Source: Stercorarius parasiticus (lineage: Eukaryota; Chordata; Aves; Charadriiformes; Stercorariidae). Taken from it: a stretch of 64,000 nucleotides of DNA. Positions 10,985 to 25,408 of this stretch are shown here, in pieces; position 1 is the stretch's first letter; every line of letters begins with the position of its first letter. Below the pieces are notes generated by a model that worked only from the letters and a program-made list of their open reading frames with translations, made no database searches and was not told where the DNA came from. Made by a program: the position numbers and the translations under genes. The stretch covers positions 507,304 to 571,303 of the forward strand of contig VWZL01000429.1 in assembly GCA_013396915.1 (NCBI GenBank), written 5' to 3'.

Positions 10985-13900
10985 CCACCTGCAAAAAGAC
11001 AAGAGGGTTGTCTTTGCCTGCCTGCCCTTCAATCGCATCCAAGTTGTGCAGAAAAATTACTTGACTGACCAGAGTTTCACCCACTGCTTGTGTTCAGTTT
11101 GGATCCAATCTGTACTTCATCCTCACCACCCCCGACAAAAATTCCCTGCTACTTTTGCTGTAATAATGCAAATTATTTTGCAAATCTGGCAGCTCCCAGC
11201 CTCCTTTTATATAAGGAGAAGAATTAATTTCACTTTGCTGCTTCTACTTTGTGCTAGCAACATGAAACACACACAGGATTTGATTGTATAATCTCCAGAT
11301 ATGTGGGAGGGATTTGGAGGTTTGCCTGAAAACCTGCCACTCCTGCATTCAAAAGCTCGATGGCATGTTTTTCCAAAGTACACATCCATGTCGCTGAAAT
11401 CACAACCGAGTTCCTTCACTCTGTATCATCAAAAACATTACCAAAAAACCAAACAACACACAGGGAAGATATAAAATTAAAAAAAAAATTTTAAAAAATA
11501 CACAGTATGTCTGTTTAATAATTTGGACTTGGTCCTGTTGTAAATGAGAAGAGCTCTAAAGAAAGTAATGGATTTACACTAATTTACACTATCCAATAAC
11601 TTCAGCGGTTTCAGTCCAAATACCAGCAGATCAGTCACCGTAAAATACAGCCACCAGAATTGACATTGACGTCACTGCTGTTGGCAGCTTTTTCTGAGAA
11701 TTTGTGGACTGGCTGAACCTTAGCCTTTTTTCAACAAACACTCCAGCACTTAACACATCAGCAGTTCCAGTGAGAGCAGCGCTAGACAGGTCTCCCTGTT
11801 CCCTTTATCCATCACTCTTCACCGTACCTTGGTCTTAAGGCAACTGGAAGTCTTCCAGTTATCAATGAAGTCAGTCTGTTTTCATTTACCGGCAATAGGC
11901 TATGATTTTCAAAAACACCACTGAAAAAAAAGTTTTAAAATTCACTTTTGCAATGTTAAGGAACATTCCAATTATTCTATTTGAAGACTCACAAAACTGC
12001 AGGAAAATACAGAAAAGAGACAAGGTTCAACTCGACATATTTTTACAGCACAAGTACTAGCAAGGTGAATCTAGCTGAAAGGGATCTGCCTTTGAAAAAT
12101 CATTAGCATCATCTTTGTTTTCTGTTTTTCACCCCTTAAAACTTGATGCTGTCTCCAATCTGTCTGACTTCAAAAGGAGAAAATGATTTGTCCTCAATAC
12201 AATTATATTTGCATACTGAAAATCGTTTTGTGAGTGTTTTTAATTTTGACTTTTTTTTTTTCTTCCTCCTATACCTTACATTTCTTCTTTGAGATACGCA
12301 AATGAAACTCCCACAACTGGTCATCAATTTGCTCCCATATAAATAAGTGGAAAATAGCTAATCTATTCCTGAAGTCTTTTTAAGATCTTAGTCACGTTTC
12401 GCCAACGCTGACAAGAGATGCCCTAAATTTTTTTAATCAACTGAATATGGAAATATATTCTGCAAGTTCCCAGTACTTCATTTCTTCAAAATACCAGGAT
12501 AACTGAAGAAGCAGCAAAAATTTTTGAGACGCCCATCTCAAAGGTTTCCCGTGTGCCTCATGCCTTGGCTTTGGGAACATACACTGTACTCCACGGCACC
12601 GGTAGGCCACCAGCTACTCTTATTTCTGGCATTGTCTTTTCTTCAGCATGACAAAGGGAAGGTTGTCATTACAGTGGAGGCAAAAGGCTGGGACTCCTGA
12701 GATTCAGGGTAAGCATTCAACTCTGCCACAAATTTACTATGTAAATCTGCATGAATAATTCTCCTGGACTCGTAACCCTTCTGTATTGACTCACTCACAC
12801 TTTTAAACCTTTTAGAAGAATGACTATTTCTTGCTGTAAGTATGACACATAGCACCTCAGCTCTCATAGAGCAGTCTGTAAGAGACTGCATTAAAACAAC
12901 GGAAGTTAATTTCAAATCGATAGCCATGTATAATGATTCAGGGAAAAAGTTTACACAGAGCTTATGAAAACTTTCAGATTTTAAGAAGTTGCTACTAAGA
13001 AAGCTGCCGTATCTTGGAGTGCCTTAATCTATCCTTTCTGAAGAGGACCTTAGCATGTACCCACCAAATTAAGATGACTGACTAAAACATCTGTACTTAA
13101 ACCAAATATTTGAAGGACTAATCAGAATGGTTGAAAAAGCTACTTTTCTTAGCTGTCTAAGAAAAGGAGTTTGGGGACGGGAAGATACCGAATAAGGCAA
13201 GAGGACAGACCTGACACAGGCAGGCTTTGGGCAGGTTTGAGGTGGAGAAAGGATGAACATGGGTGCTCTTACAAATGAATCCTGATCTTCCTCCTGAGCC
13301 AAAACAGTGTTCCAGAAGACGAAACAGAGAAGAGGGTATACACTGGGAGTATTTTATACTACTAAGTAAATAGCAGTGATGTCCTAAAATATTTTAAGTG
13401 TACAGTGTGACACATAACACACACCTATACAAGCAGTGGATGCCCCAGAAAGCCAATACGGGTGGAGATCTGGGTCACTGTAGTGTTTAAGCCCCCAAAT
13501 ACCCTGGAAATCAGCACAGCTCTGAGTCCAAGGCAGTCACGATGTAAAGCTCCATTTTGTGACAGGGTGACAATAAGCCTAAAACCAGGAAATCTTTCAG
13601 ACGTTCCAAGAAAGAAACAATACCACGGCCTCCTGAGACAGAGAAAGCAGAGCAGATGTCCCAGCACTGCCGAGACTGAGAGGAGGCTGAGGAGTGTTCA
13701 AGTAGATCAGTGTCAGCTCCACAGCTCTGGAAAAGACAGGACACACAGGCAAATCAGAATTCCTGCATTTCTGTCACTGGGTGAATCCATCACTGCATGA
13801 ATAAGTTTCCACTTTCCATTTTGCCGACACTCTGCAAAGAGCAAGCATGCAAAGAGCTACACTTAAGGTTTAAGTAACTATACAGGCACTCCATGTTGGC

Positions 13901-14398
13901 CTACTCTCATTTTTTTCTGAGACCAGAACACCATAAACTGTTCTATATTTCCCTGAAAAATCTAAAAGTGCTACATCTTTTTCTTCTGATAAGCCATAAG
14001 CTATTTTTTTTTCACGTTTGTTCTGAGTTTGTCACAGTGGTGTCAGAAGAATCATATTTTTACTAACAGAGGGCATCCTTTCCAAGCCAGAGCTTTTTTC
14101 ACTTCTGGCTTCAAGGTGACCTTAACAAACATTCTAGCAGAGAGAAGAGAAGCTGGTCTGTCAAAATAGCTGTAAGAAAGTTCTGCTGAAATGTTTTTTC
14201 TCTCAAGCAAATTTTTCTCATTAACTGTCATAAGAAAATCTTTTTCTATGGCCTCCCTCCCACTTCTCTTCACTAGAAAAATTTCATATCTATTCTGTAA
14301 TAAATTAGCCTGTCTCCAGCTGTCACACTCTAACACATATACAATCAAGTGGAAAAATCATTCCCTTCAATCCACCACAGAAAGCAACAAGCAATAGG

Positions 14399-14414
14399 AA
14401 AAAAAAAAAAAAAA
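14399..14414. repeat. Poly-A run (16 A)
   Basis: An uninterrupted run of 16 A. No SINE or LINE body is recognisable 5' of it, so it looks like a simple mononucleotide repeat and not a retroposon tail. Confidence 0.9.
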
Positions 14415-17400
14415 GGAATTATTAGAACAGAATAGAAGCTTGCAAAATATCTTTATTTACCTCCCTTTCTGTCACCAAGATCAATTTTTCTTACTGGATT
14501 TCTCCCAGAAAAAAAAAATAACACCACCAACAGCTTTTTTAAAAGGAGCTTCATATTTCCTGGCATGAAAAAAAGCATGTGAATGCAAGTTTTTGCCAGC
14601 TACGTATAACCTCTGTAGCTTTATAAATTTCACCATTTACAGACAGATGATTGACTACATATTTATTTTCCTCAAGACATACACTTTTCTGTCAAACTCT
14701 CAACAGAACATTCAAAAAGTTACAAATGAACACATCACCAAGCAAAGTGCAGAGGCCTTCTAATACTGTCCATTTATGTGAGTGACAACCGTAATCCAGG
14801 CTGCACTAGTCTTCACTGTACTCACAGAACCTAATCCCCATTTCCCGCTTTCTCATTTCAACACTGACAATTCCAAGCTTTGATTACCTTCTGTTCATAA
14901 AGGGAAGAACTCAACAGTAAAGACGTAAGAAATGACAGACCACTGCTCGGAGAACTAAATTTCACCACAGTCAGTTATCTGAAGCCTTCGTTATTTGTAG
15001 GTAGACAAAGGTTCATACGGTTTGTTGGTAAAGGCCCTTGATTAAATCTAAATTAAAAGAGGAGCCTATCTTGCCATTATTATTTGATTTCTACTCAGGC
15101 CAAAAGCAGAGCTTGAAGAAATACCTTGCCATGGAACACCTTCTTTCTAGTTCATTCCTACATCTCATGCAAACATTTACATTCTCAACACTACTGGTGC
15201 AGTCTGGTGTCCACACAGCTGCTATCCTTGAGGAGATTATTAGTCTCTTAATTAAGATATTTGTATATAAACATTATTTTGGGAAGTAGAAATATTATCA
15301 CACTGTTGGAAAAATTAACTCTTCTGCTCTAGCTAGTGTAGAATTGAACACTGTGACATATTTTGGAAGTTACCCTTCAAAGAGGACTCTGTTATTACTT
15401 GGTCTTCAGTAAACAAAACCAAAAAACTGAAAAAGGATAACCTTATCCAAGTCACCAAAAGTAATCCCTTCTGCAACCAATATGATAATTTCCCCACCTA
15501 CAAGTACAACTAAGTTTGTCTAATTAGTAGTAGCTAGTGATCATCCATCACTTACTGGTCTATTGCTTCATCCAAAATCTCATTTTACCCTTCTCCCCCC
15601 TTTTAGGCACATCCCATTCCATCCAAGCACGTGCTCTAGTACATCCTTTCACAATAGTTTCCAATGCTGCCAGGCTCTGAATGTTTTTTCTGATCACATC
15701 TTACTAGCTAATAAAACATTTGGAGAATGTCTCTCTAAACACTGTCTAGACCACGATGGGCTAGAAAATCTTAGCCAGAAGATTCCACTCTCTGTGTTGA
15801 AAAGTGGAATATGTGCACTTTGCAAGTCCACGTGCCTCAACTTCAGACATAATTGTATAGGTGAAAAATCTGAGAAAAATAAACCAGTGAACAGTTACAA
15901 GTTGGTAGAAAATACATGTTTGAGATGGTCAGAGGGTGCCAAACAGCAGCAGATGACTGTATTTGGAACAAATTCAGTGTACGTTACACTTCCAGCTGCA
16001 CCCTGGAGGTTTCTCCAGAAATTTCTACTCAGCTCCTGTGGGGAAGCACTCACAGCTCTGCAAAAGGGCTGCTTGTGAGATGGGAGGTTCTAGCGCAGGT
16101 CCTCACAAAGGCCTCCTGCAGAGAAGAGCCTCAGAAAAAAGGTCCATGATCCTCCTACAAACTCAAGGTGAGGTGCAAATGAGAACAGAAGGGAGAATAA
16201 CAGAAAGGAAAAAAGTCTAAGCAAAACATAAAACTGCTCCTGTTCAGTGCTAGATAGAAGACGTCTAGAAACGCAGCTGTTAATACAGCTCTAAAGCCAG
16301 GGACTGGTGTTTGGTGGGAACAAATTTCATACTTCCACTTCCAAAAGTCTGTGAATAATATTATCCTACAGTCTCCTCTGACTGCCAAAGGTTTGTTCCA
16401 CAATGAACTCCTGCATTGCTGGTCCCAGTCAAAGCTAGGGCAGAAATATATGCAAGATGAATAGGGAGGGAAGTAAGGGTCAAAGGGAGGTATTTAAATT
16501 AAAATTTTCCCTTTTTAAAAGCTAATCATTGAATAACTTGGGAGTTTTGTCTGTCCTAGGCTTAGGCCTCAGGGTGTTTGCTTAAGTTTTCCCTTACATT
16601 TTCAACCAATGCTTTACAAAGATTCAGTTGATGCAAGTTGGTGGCCAAACATTCAACCAGTTTGTATCAATAATGGCTTGTTCTGCAAGCGCCGAAGCTA
16701 TTTTCATCAATGTAACTGAGTGAAGAAGTTAAATTTTATTTGAAACAGGAAAGCTTGCTTACACTATGAATAAAGCCAGTAGAGATAAAATCATTAGTTC
16801 TAAAATTCAGAAGGATAAAGAGTCTAGAAACAGTACAACAATAGTTACCATATCTTCCCCCTTAACAAGCTAGTTTAAGAAGTACATGAATACTTTTTCC
16901 CTTTCTCACCATTCTAAGTATATGGGTTACTTTATCCAGTAAGACAGTTTTAACTGGTTTTGTGTATTTCTTTTAAATCCTAAATCCCTTGCAAATAGGG
17001 CCTGACATGCACCACATTTAAAAATGAGTTATGCGTTAGCACAGTGTTTCAAGTAGATATTTTTATTTTTACCAAGCACAACTATCCCTACTGACACCTC
17101 AAAAACAGCATGAAATATCACCAGTAGTTATCCTTGCTAAATATCAGACTGCTTATCATTCTGAAGCAGTTTGCATATTGTTAGTGATACATATAGTTTG
17201 GGGAACCTTATCCTCATGTAAATTAAAAAAAAAAATCATTTAGCATCTTCTAACAGAAATATAAAGATTAACCTACGTAATCAATTAAAGATTAAATTGT
17301 ACATTTACTTATCGAACCTGTGGATCTTTCTTCTCTGGTAAACCAGAAGAATTCCTATATAAAACAGATGCAACCTATTCTCCCTTAGAAATCTGAAAAT

Positions 17401-20349
17401 GTAAACCACTAATCTAAATCCAAGTTTCCTATTTCCTTACTTGAATAAGGATTAAGATACATCCTTACTCAAAACATTATCCAATTTTTTATTACTCCCT
17501 TCTAGACTCTGTTGAAGCTTTGAAGAAGCTCATTGCAACATAGCTTCAATGATCACAACACCCTTCTTCAGAACTACCACAGAAAAGCATATTCAAACAT
17601 TTATACCACTATCTACAGTTGCTACTGGAAAAGACATTTTGCAGTAAAACTGCTCCAAAATCAAGTTTCTATTAATAAAGAGTTGAAAATATAGCATAAT
17701 GCATGCTATTTAGAACCTAATTTCTTGTACCACACCTTTGAAATTTATCATGCATTACAACTAGCACTGCACAGTTAAATTCCCTGTTAATTTTAATTTG
17801 CATCAAATGAACTGAAACTCTAGTATCATTCTGCCATACTACAGCACCGGCTAGAGAACAGGCTGATGGTTTTAATTTACGATGATCAATGGCATGAATG
17901 GCTATGTCAACAGACTGGCAAATAGTTCTATTTTTAAATCACAAAAACTTATGTTGGGGCTTTATTATTTCATAGGGAGGTGTCTCCAATCACTAGGGAA
18001 ATAGGAATATCAGGATCTCTCACTTTCCAGCTTCGGTACCTTGATCTGTTTTCATTTTTTTTCCTTGCCAAAACGTTTCAGATGCTTTAGGTGTTGGTAA
18101 AAGATGTTCTTACTCCTTGGGTATTTTTTTTAACAGGACTACCATTAGATCTTGGAGTTAGTTGAGGAAGATTTTTCATGTAAAAATGATACATTCTTCC
18201 TGTTAGGTGATCTCTTTCTCATCTTGCTTGAATTCCCACAAATCTATTAGTTCTGAGGAACGACTGCACGTTAAGTTAAAAAGAGAATAACCAAACAAAA
18301 AAGCATGGGGAGGGCTTTCTCCATTCTGTTTTATTTTTCACAAGGAGCATACAAAGACACTTCAAGAGGAAAACTATGACAACAAGTGCCTGCAATGTAG
18401 AGAAACAGCAGGAGGAACAAAATCGACAGGGAGCAGAGATTGACTTGGAGCATGTGAAGGGGAAAAAAGAAGCAGCTCATTTGTACCTCCCATCAAGCAT
18501 TTCTCTAATAATTGATTTTTAGCATCATCCTGATAGCTGGTAATAGACTACAGTGACTGAAAATGCAAATGAAAAAACATTGCCCATTCTCTTGATGCGA
18601 TTAAAAGCTTTGCTCTTGGCCCACTCTCTCCTGTCAAACAACAACACAAAGACAAGAGGACTCCCCACGGGACAGAGCCCTGGACTTCTCCCGAGTCATC
18701 CTCTTGGGTCTGCCAACGACTCTCACTACACGTCTCACTGCATTTAAAGATTGCCATGCATCTTCTCAGTGCCATGAAAATTAATTTTTTATTTTTTTTT
18801 TCCATGAAGGCTGAGAAAATCTTGCATCCTGTAGCTCCACCTCTAAGAAAACGTAACCCTGGAATCTAGAACACAAATTCAAACAAACCAACACTTGACC
18901 GAATCTCACTTTTCCCCCTTCTCTCCCCCCATTTTAGACAGTGGAAGACAGCAATTAGGGTGCCACAGAAAAAATGTCAGCAGACCAAGACAGTAAAATT
19001 TACAGTTAAGTTAGCAATTCAGATAGCCAATCCTTGACAAAAGAGGTAAACCTGGAGGTCCATCAACGTTTCCTGCCTTCTTTATACACTTTCTTCCTTG
19101 ACCTTTTTAACACAATATCACGATAGATACATATAACAAAGCTGAATTAACCTAATTATTTTCAATATCAAAAGAAGGAAAAATGTTGAAGACGCTAACA
19201 AAGAAATAAGGTGCGAGAAAAATGAAACGGATAAAATACTATAAATTACCGTTCTAATGGACAAAGTCTTTTTGACGTAACACAAAAAACACAATATGAT
19301 TTAACTTTCTTGTAGTGGGGTGGTTAATTTGTTTTTAATAAAAAGAGAGAACAAAAAAAGCCTTCAGCCACCGGGGAAAAATTTTACACTAAATAACAAT
19401 CTCAGCACAGTCGTTCCAGATTTATACAGATTTGGCTGATTAGTTGCAAGATCAAAAGACTAAAAGTACATCAGGGAAAACAACTACAAACCAGATTTCA
19501 GAAATATAACAAATCAGGCATTCAAAAAGATACGGGGTCTTATTTACCACAATCATCTTTTCTGGAGGTTGAAAGTATATAAATAGCAACTCTTCGCTGA
19601 GAGGTTTATTATATTTCATTTTGAAATAGCAGGAAGTCTGACACTTCAGACAATGAAGGACTTCACATGAATGTATTCTTCATGAATAATTAATAAAAAG
19701 TCGGTCAGCTTGCTTGGCTGCTTTAAAAGTAGCTTGGTTCTTTTGTTTGTTTTAGCTGCTACCCTTCTACTTGTAACTGTACGGCAGACAGCAACACCTT
19801 TTCCTTAATGCCAAAACAGGAAAATACTCCTTAAATACATAGGTTGAAACAACTTTCTAGATTACACAGACATACAATATGTCACTATTCTCTCTGTAAT
19901 TTTAATCTCCATAAAATAGTTTAACGGCTTGACTTAAAAATATTTGGAATTATAACTCAGCTTTTTTTCCTTTGCTCTTTATTACTAAAATATTTTAAGG
20001 CGCTATAAACTGGTAATGAATACTAAAAATATTTTTAATACCTTAAGATGCTCTGCATAACGTAGGGCACACTGTATTTTTTGTGTATTCCATAATAAAG
20101 TAAATAAATGCTATTGGTAGAGAACGTCAGACCCAGCCAAACCCCATCCATTTGTCCAAAAAATGTAACACAATATAAAATTATGTTCTAAAATGAGAGA
20201 GATGGTTGATAGCGTATGAGAAATTATTTTAATTTTTAATTTTTTCCACATTTTATATCGAGAGAACCTGGTTCCTTTTTGCCTTTAGAAGCAGAAATAC
20301 CTATAGTTTTACCTGAGAATTCTCCAGTTATATTTGGTGTTCATTCTGA

Positions 20350-20387
20350 GTAAGTAAGTATGTGTAAGTATTCGAGTAAGTAAGTAT
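20350..20387. repeat. AAGT/GTAA tetranucleotide repeat, interrupted
   Basis: Two clusters of GTAAGTAAGTA separated by TGTGTAAGTATTCGA. It is a short, decayed tetranucleotide microsatellite. By chance it also creates strings of GTAAGT, which look like splice donors on the plus strand and should not be taken as such. Confidence 0.85.
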
Positions 20388-23300
20388 ACCATACTGATTT
20401 CAATTTCCCTGGTCAAAAAAACCCATCAGTTTGTCATTTTGTACAGCCCATAAGGGTCATTTCACAATCACATTTAATATCTGCTACTGTAACAAAGTTT
20501 CAAGCACAGTTTATCCTCCTAATGCATGACATAAGCACAACATGGACATATTTCCTATTTAAACTAAATAAATGCAGCACAGCTCAGGCAGATGGAATAC
20601 TGTGAAGGCTAATAACATTTACAGTTATGAATGCTATGCTGGAAACGTAAGCACCACGCTACAGAACATAAATTCAGGAGAGCGTTCCTTTTAACTTGTC
20701 AGATATTCTAGCAAGAAGTCCATTTATTCACTTCACTTCGAACCCTGAGGTACTAAGCAGACACTGCAGAAGAAGGGTTCCCAAGCTGGCAGATTGGTGG
20801 TAGGACACGGTACTGCAAACTTTGCCCTCAAATGTGCCAGTTGGGGGGCCAATAATACACTAATGTAGTCTGAAAAGGTCACCACTTGGAGGTCTGCACC
20901 ACCCCAGCCAAGATTTCTGTTCCACAATGGGGACGCTATCGAGAAGGAATATTACTACTGTGTGTAACTTTCATATGAATGTTTTTGTTACTATAACCAA
21001 GGTTCTGAGCTAGGGGGATGTCCAAACCTCATAAATGTTCCTTTCCATTCTGCTTTCCCTTCACTATTTATTTACTTACTTCCTATCACACTTCCTCACG
21101 TTCCCATACCGAAATTACTATTGTCTTTACATGAAGTATAAATTAAGAGAAGGAACCTAAAAACTAACTCTCACCAGGACAGAGGAAAGTCCAACAGACC
21201 CAAACTCTGTCACTCTGTGATGACAGAATGAATGGTTGGTCTACTGGTTACCAGCTATGACACAGATCAGAAAGTCGTTTTAGAGTTGGGATGGGTAATA
21301 CGCTACTCACAACTCGCATGTGATTCTCAAGAATTCAGGCATAACTCTCATGACACAGACAAGGGGGACTTCATGAACTACCTCTCTCAGGTTGTCCTTG
21401 AGCAGTGGTTCTGCATTTGCAGACCAGGACACACGGCACAACAGGCTCCTCTCTCTGAAGGGAGCCAAGAAAATGTATGGTAATGGGATCAGAAATAACT
21501 GGCATGACACTACAAGTGAAAGGTGTAAAGTATGTAAAATGAGCTCCCAGTTAATTTATATGATCCTGAAAAAGCCTGATTATTATATTCTAAATTATTA
21601 CCCTAAATATCCGGAGATATCCTGGTATCTCCCATTTGTTGGACTAAGGAAACTTTCACTGCTCATTCAACTGAAGGTCTGATCTCACAACTGAAATCAA
21701 TACACAAGGTATTGTTTTATGTATGAATTTTTTATATACTGTATCCTGAAAATTTTATATTTGGCTAGGCTAGAAGCCTCCCCAGCACTCTCAGCTGATC
21801 ACTTTATGTTCTCAATATGCAGACTCTGACCTATTACTTACAACTTTGGAAAACATTAAGCGATCAGAAAGTTTTCAGCACACTTCTCAGACTTTGGGAT
21901 GTTCAGCCAAAGCAGCCTGGCCTATGTGCAACTCTAACCAGCCCTCCTTCATTTTGACAGCCTTTACTTATCCCAAGTATAAACCTCCCTGTCCCCAGCG
22001 GTTACAGGGGCACTAGACAATGCACAAAATACATCAGCTGTAGAACCAAATTTGCAGCCCTGAATGAAGATAACAGTTATTTGAAGGATCTCTTCCTCTC
22101 GTCACCGTAAACAAGCTGTGCAGTAGACTGTAAAAGAGAAACCAGTCTCACAGTGGCAGAAAAAATGGTTCCTCTGCCTCCGGGCAGGGCTTGTTTGCTG
22201 CCAGGCAAACCCCAAACTTTGCAGAGGCAATCCTTAGCTGCCAGTTCTCGCGTTCTGCGTGCCCAACCCCTCCTAAAGACTGCCAGAGTAATCAAGAGTT
22301 GCAATTCTCAATCAACAGTAGCAGCTTTGCTAAGAACATGAACTGCTACATAATGCTCAGTACCCAGAAAAGAGAGTTCCTGGGCACTTAAAAATGAATG
22401 CTGAATTAGCAGTCCTTTCCAAATTACTCTGCATGCCAGCTCACCAACTACAGTATAAGGATAAACCTGATAAAACTCCTGAAAGACTCAGAAAAACACT
22501 TGTGTCCGCAAACACTACTGTGTAACCTCCCTTGGAATGAGATCTGAATAGTAGATGACCTGGGCCCACAAAGTGAACAATGGATGAGAAAGACACTGAA
22601 ACGCTGTCCATTATGTCACCGATGCTACAGAATAAGGCAGGAAAAGGTCCGTGGTTCTGGAATTCGCATGGGGAATAGCAAGATGAATTAAGTTTGAAAG
22701 GAAGCTTTAACTCCTGACATTTCCTATTATTCAAGTGTTCGATTTCGGGATCTTAATATTCTTTGAATACACCATTTATAACACAATTCATACAGAGAAT
22801 GCCCACTGCCCATCTGCTTCATAGCATGTTTGAGAAATGTTATACTGTATTTACTTTAGACAAAAAATTTAGAATAACAGGAACTGTGCTTCATAGCTGC
22901 CCACTATATCATTTTAAAAGCAGGTTCTTCTCTTTTGGTTTTCCAGCTGAGCAACTTTTTCTATTAAAACATCCACCTGCAATTAAAAAAACTCTTAGTC
23001 CAGAATAAAATTAATTCATTCATTCATTCCCCACTGCATTATGAAAAAAATGGAGCATTTACCACTAACAAATAACATAAATAATTTTTCTAATAGTTAC
23101 CATGAATTCACGATCTTTCATGACAAGTGCAACCCTGAAAGAAGTTTTTTTAACTTGATTTCATTCTAGATTATCTACTTATTGTCTCCAGAAGGCACGA
23201 ATTAGGAGATAAACTTTTTTTTTTTTATTGTCAGGTGCAATATTATGTTCAAGAGAATGAGTGGTTCCTGCTCTAGAATTTGGGGGTAGAACATCACAAT

Positions 23301-24975
23301 AAAAGCTATTTAGCTGTCAGCTTCCCAAGCATGCAATAAATGACACAGTCCTTTAAAATGTCTGTGAACTACCGGTTTATAAATGATAAAACATACTCTG
23401 CTAGTAAGTAACTACACAGATCCTTATTCTGAATAAATACTAAGTAAATCAACCGAGATAGGCAAATGTTTGCCCAATGTCATTTGGTCTGCAACAAAGA
23501 ACAAAAACCATGAAGCCATCAGAACAGTTTTTAATGCTATATTTTCAAATCCACAAATGTATGCTCTCTTGTACTACTGTGTGTTTACCAAGTAAATAAA
23601 GTAGCTAAGCTGTTGGGCTCATTAATCTCCAGTTCTTCATTAAATATCAAGCACCGCTCATTTCCCTGTGAGCTTTGCTCCACTAAAAATTGTGCTTACC
23701 TACATAGAATATTTTAGGCAGATGCAGGATTGCTCAACCTCCTCTCCAGGGGCATTATGACTATTTCAGCATCCCATCCCCTCACAGCACAGCAGAGCCT
23801 GCTCCCTTGCTAATATTATATCATGTAAACACACCTGTAAGTCTACCAAGATGATCACTATTCTGTTTTGCATCTTTGTGGTGAGTGCCAGATTGAACAG
23901 CAACATGCAGTGCTTTAAATGCATCTCCTGAAAATATTTCTAATCAAATTAGAAATCTGTTGCCTGTAATGGACTTAAACAGCTAAAACTGATTTGCCCT
24001 ACCCTTACAGTTAAGCATTATTAATAGCAGCTAGAATTCCTAAGAGAAAGACTGACACCAGAAGAGTGACTGAATAAACGACGAGGTTGTTTTTCTGAGA
24101 AAACAGGTGCTCTATTTCTACACATTTCGACGTGGAATCACACTTCAAATCACAAAATGCACTTATCACGTTGGTAAAATGCAGCCTTTTAAAACTTAAA
24201 GGCAAAATATGTGGCTATTTTAAAAATGTTTTGTACAATCATCTAAAAAGACACTAACAGGAGAGGCAAACTGGAACAACAAATGCAGGTAATATTCAGG
24301 GCATAAAAATAAACACCCAAGTTACAAATCTGTTTCTGACACAATATTTTGTTATTGCTTGTTCCAGTAAGTGCTACATTTCACACTAGCAGAGCTGCCC
24401 CTTGAAGAGACCATTTTTTCCACTGTTTGTTAACTAGCAGCTATTTAATAGAGGATATTAGACAAAAAGCCTAATCACATGCAAATCTAAGCATTGGTAT
24501 GAGGGATGTTGTTCAAACAGCAACTGTCTTCATCCACCTTGGCAATAAAGCAGGCATATAGACATAAATAGGCTCTGGATTTGGGCAACACAAATAAGGA
24601 GAGGTACGCGCTACCTGCAGACAGAGTTTTTGTTATTATTATGCTTCTAAAACCGGCTGCGGCAGGGAGACTTTCATCAAAACTCAGTGAAACCGAGGAC
24701 ACTTGGCAAAGTACTACTTGGCATGCAGAGTATACCACCTACCCCAAGGGCCTGAGCAGTCTACCAAAAAATAAAATAATGATAACAAGCTATTTTGTAT
24801 ATGCAACAATTTCCCTATGCAATCTGTTTTACTGTTTTCTAGATATGCTTCTAATTGGGTGTGCATTTAGATTAGTTCTCACATAATTTCTGCACATACA
24901 GATCATTCATTAACATATTTTTGCTACACAAAGCAGGTCCTAGGTAGTCAGCTACATCAAAACAGTTATCGTCTA

Positions 24976-25062
24976 TAAAAAGAAAGAAAGGAAGGAAAAA
25001 AGAGGAAAAGAAGAAAGGACTAAAAAAGCAAAAAAAAAAAAGAAAAAAGAAAAAGAAAAGAT
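24976..25062. repeat. Polypurine low-complexity tract
   Basis: About 85 bases almost entirely A and G on the plus strand (AAAG, GGAAGG and A-run units, only a few pyrimidines). Such tracts can slip and can adopt triplex structures; here it is noted only as low-complexity sequence. Confidence 0.85.
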
Positions 25063-25408
25063 AGGATGTATTTGGATAAAAAACTAAGTATGCAAGTACA
25101 CAGAGTTTTACTACCCAAGTCAGGAAACTTCAGCTGTCATCTTTTCTAAATTGACACAAGTGCCATACTTGCTTATTTTTGTTGTCCACAAACAGGGCTT
25201 GCAGACAATAGATGATGTCAGCTTCTTGGCCTGTAGATAAATATTAAAGCGTAACACTATTTTTAGCTAACTTCCTAAGGAAATCAGGCACATGCAACTG
25301 TGTTAACACTCAGCCCTCACTCCTAATATTTTTTGAGCCCACAGCCAACTTGTTCAAGTTTTGATAAAAGGCTAAACATCATAGTCGTACAACCCACCCG
25401 CCCATTTT

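Larger units (their letters stand above)
10985..25408. other. Long non-coding stretch, no gene recognised
   Basis: About 14 kb of AT-rich single-copy-looking sequence with no interspersed repeat that I can name. It holds a 16-base poly-A run (14399-14414), an AAGT-type microsatellite (20350-20387), a purine tract (24976-25062), a CRE octamer at 11667-11674, and a few splice-like segments (plus 12647-12708; minus 21175-21214 and 22445-22478) treated only as weak exon candidates. The 171-codon frame at 15563-16078 shows no domain and is probably chance. Confidence 0.6.

Noticed and set aside
15563..16078. 171-codon plus-strand frame as a gene
   Set aside because: Length is near the chance maximum for the window, overlapping frames are present, and there is no domain and no clear splice or start context.
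21395..21420. hAT/Charlie-type terminal repeat (CAGTGGTTCT)
   Set aside because: Agreement ends after ten bases and no partner inverted repeat was found.
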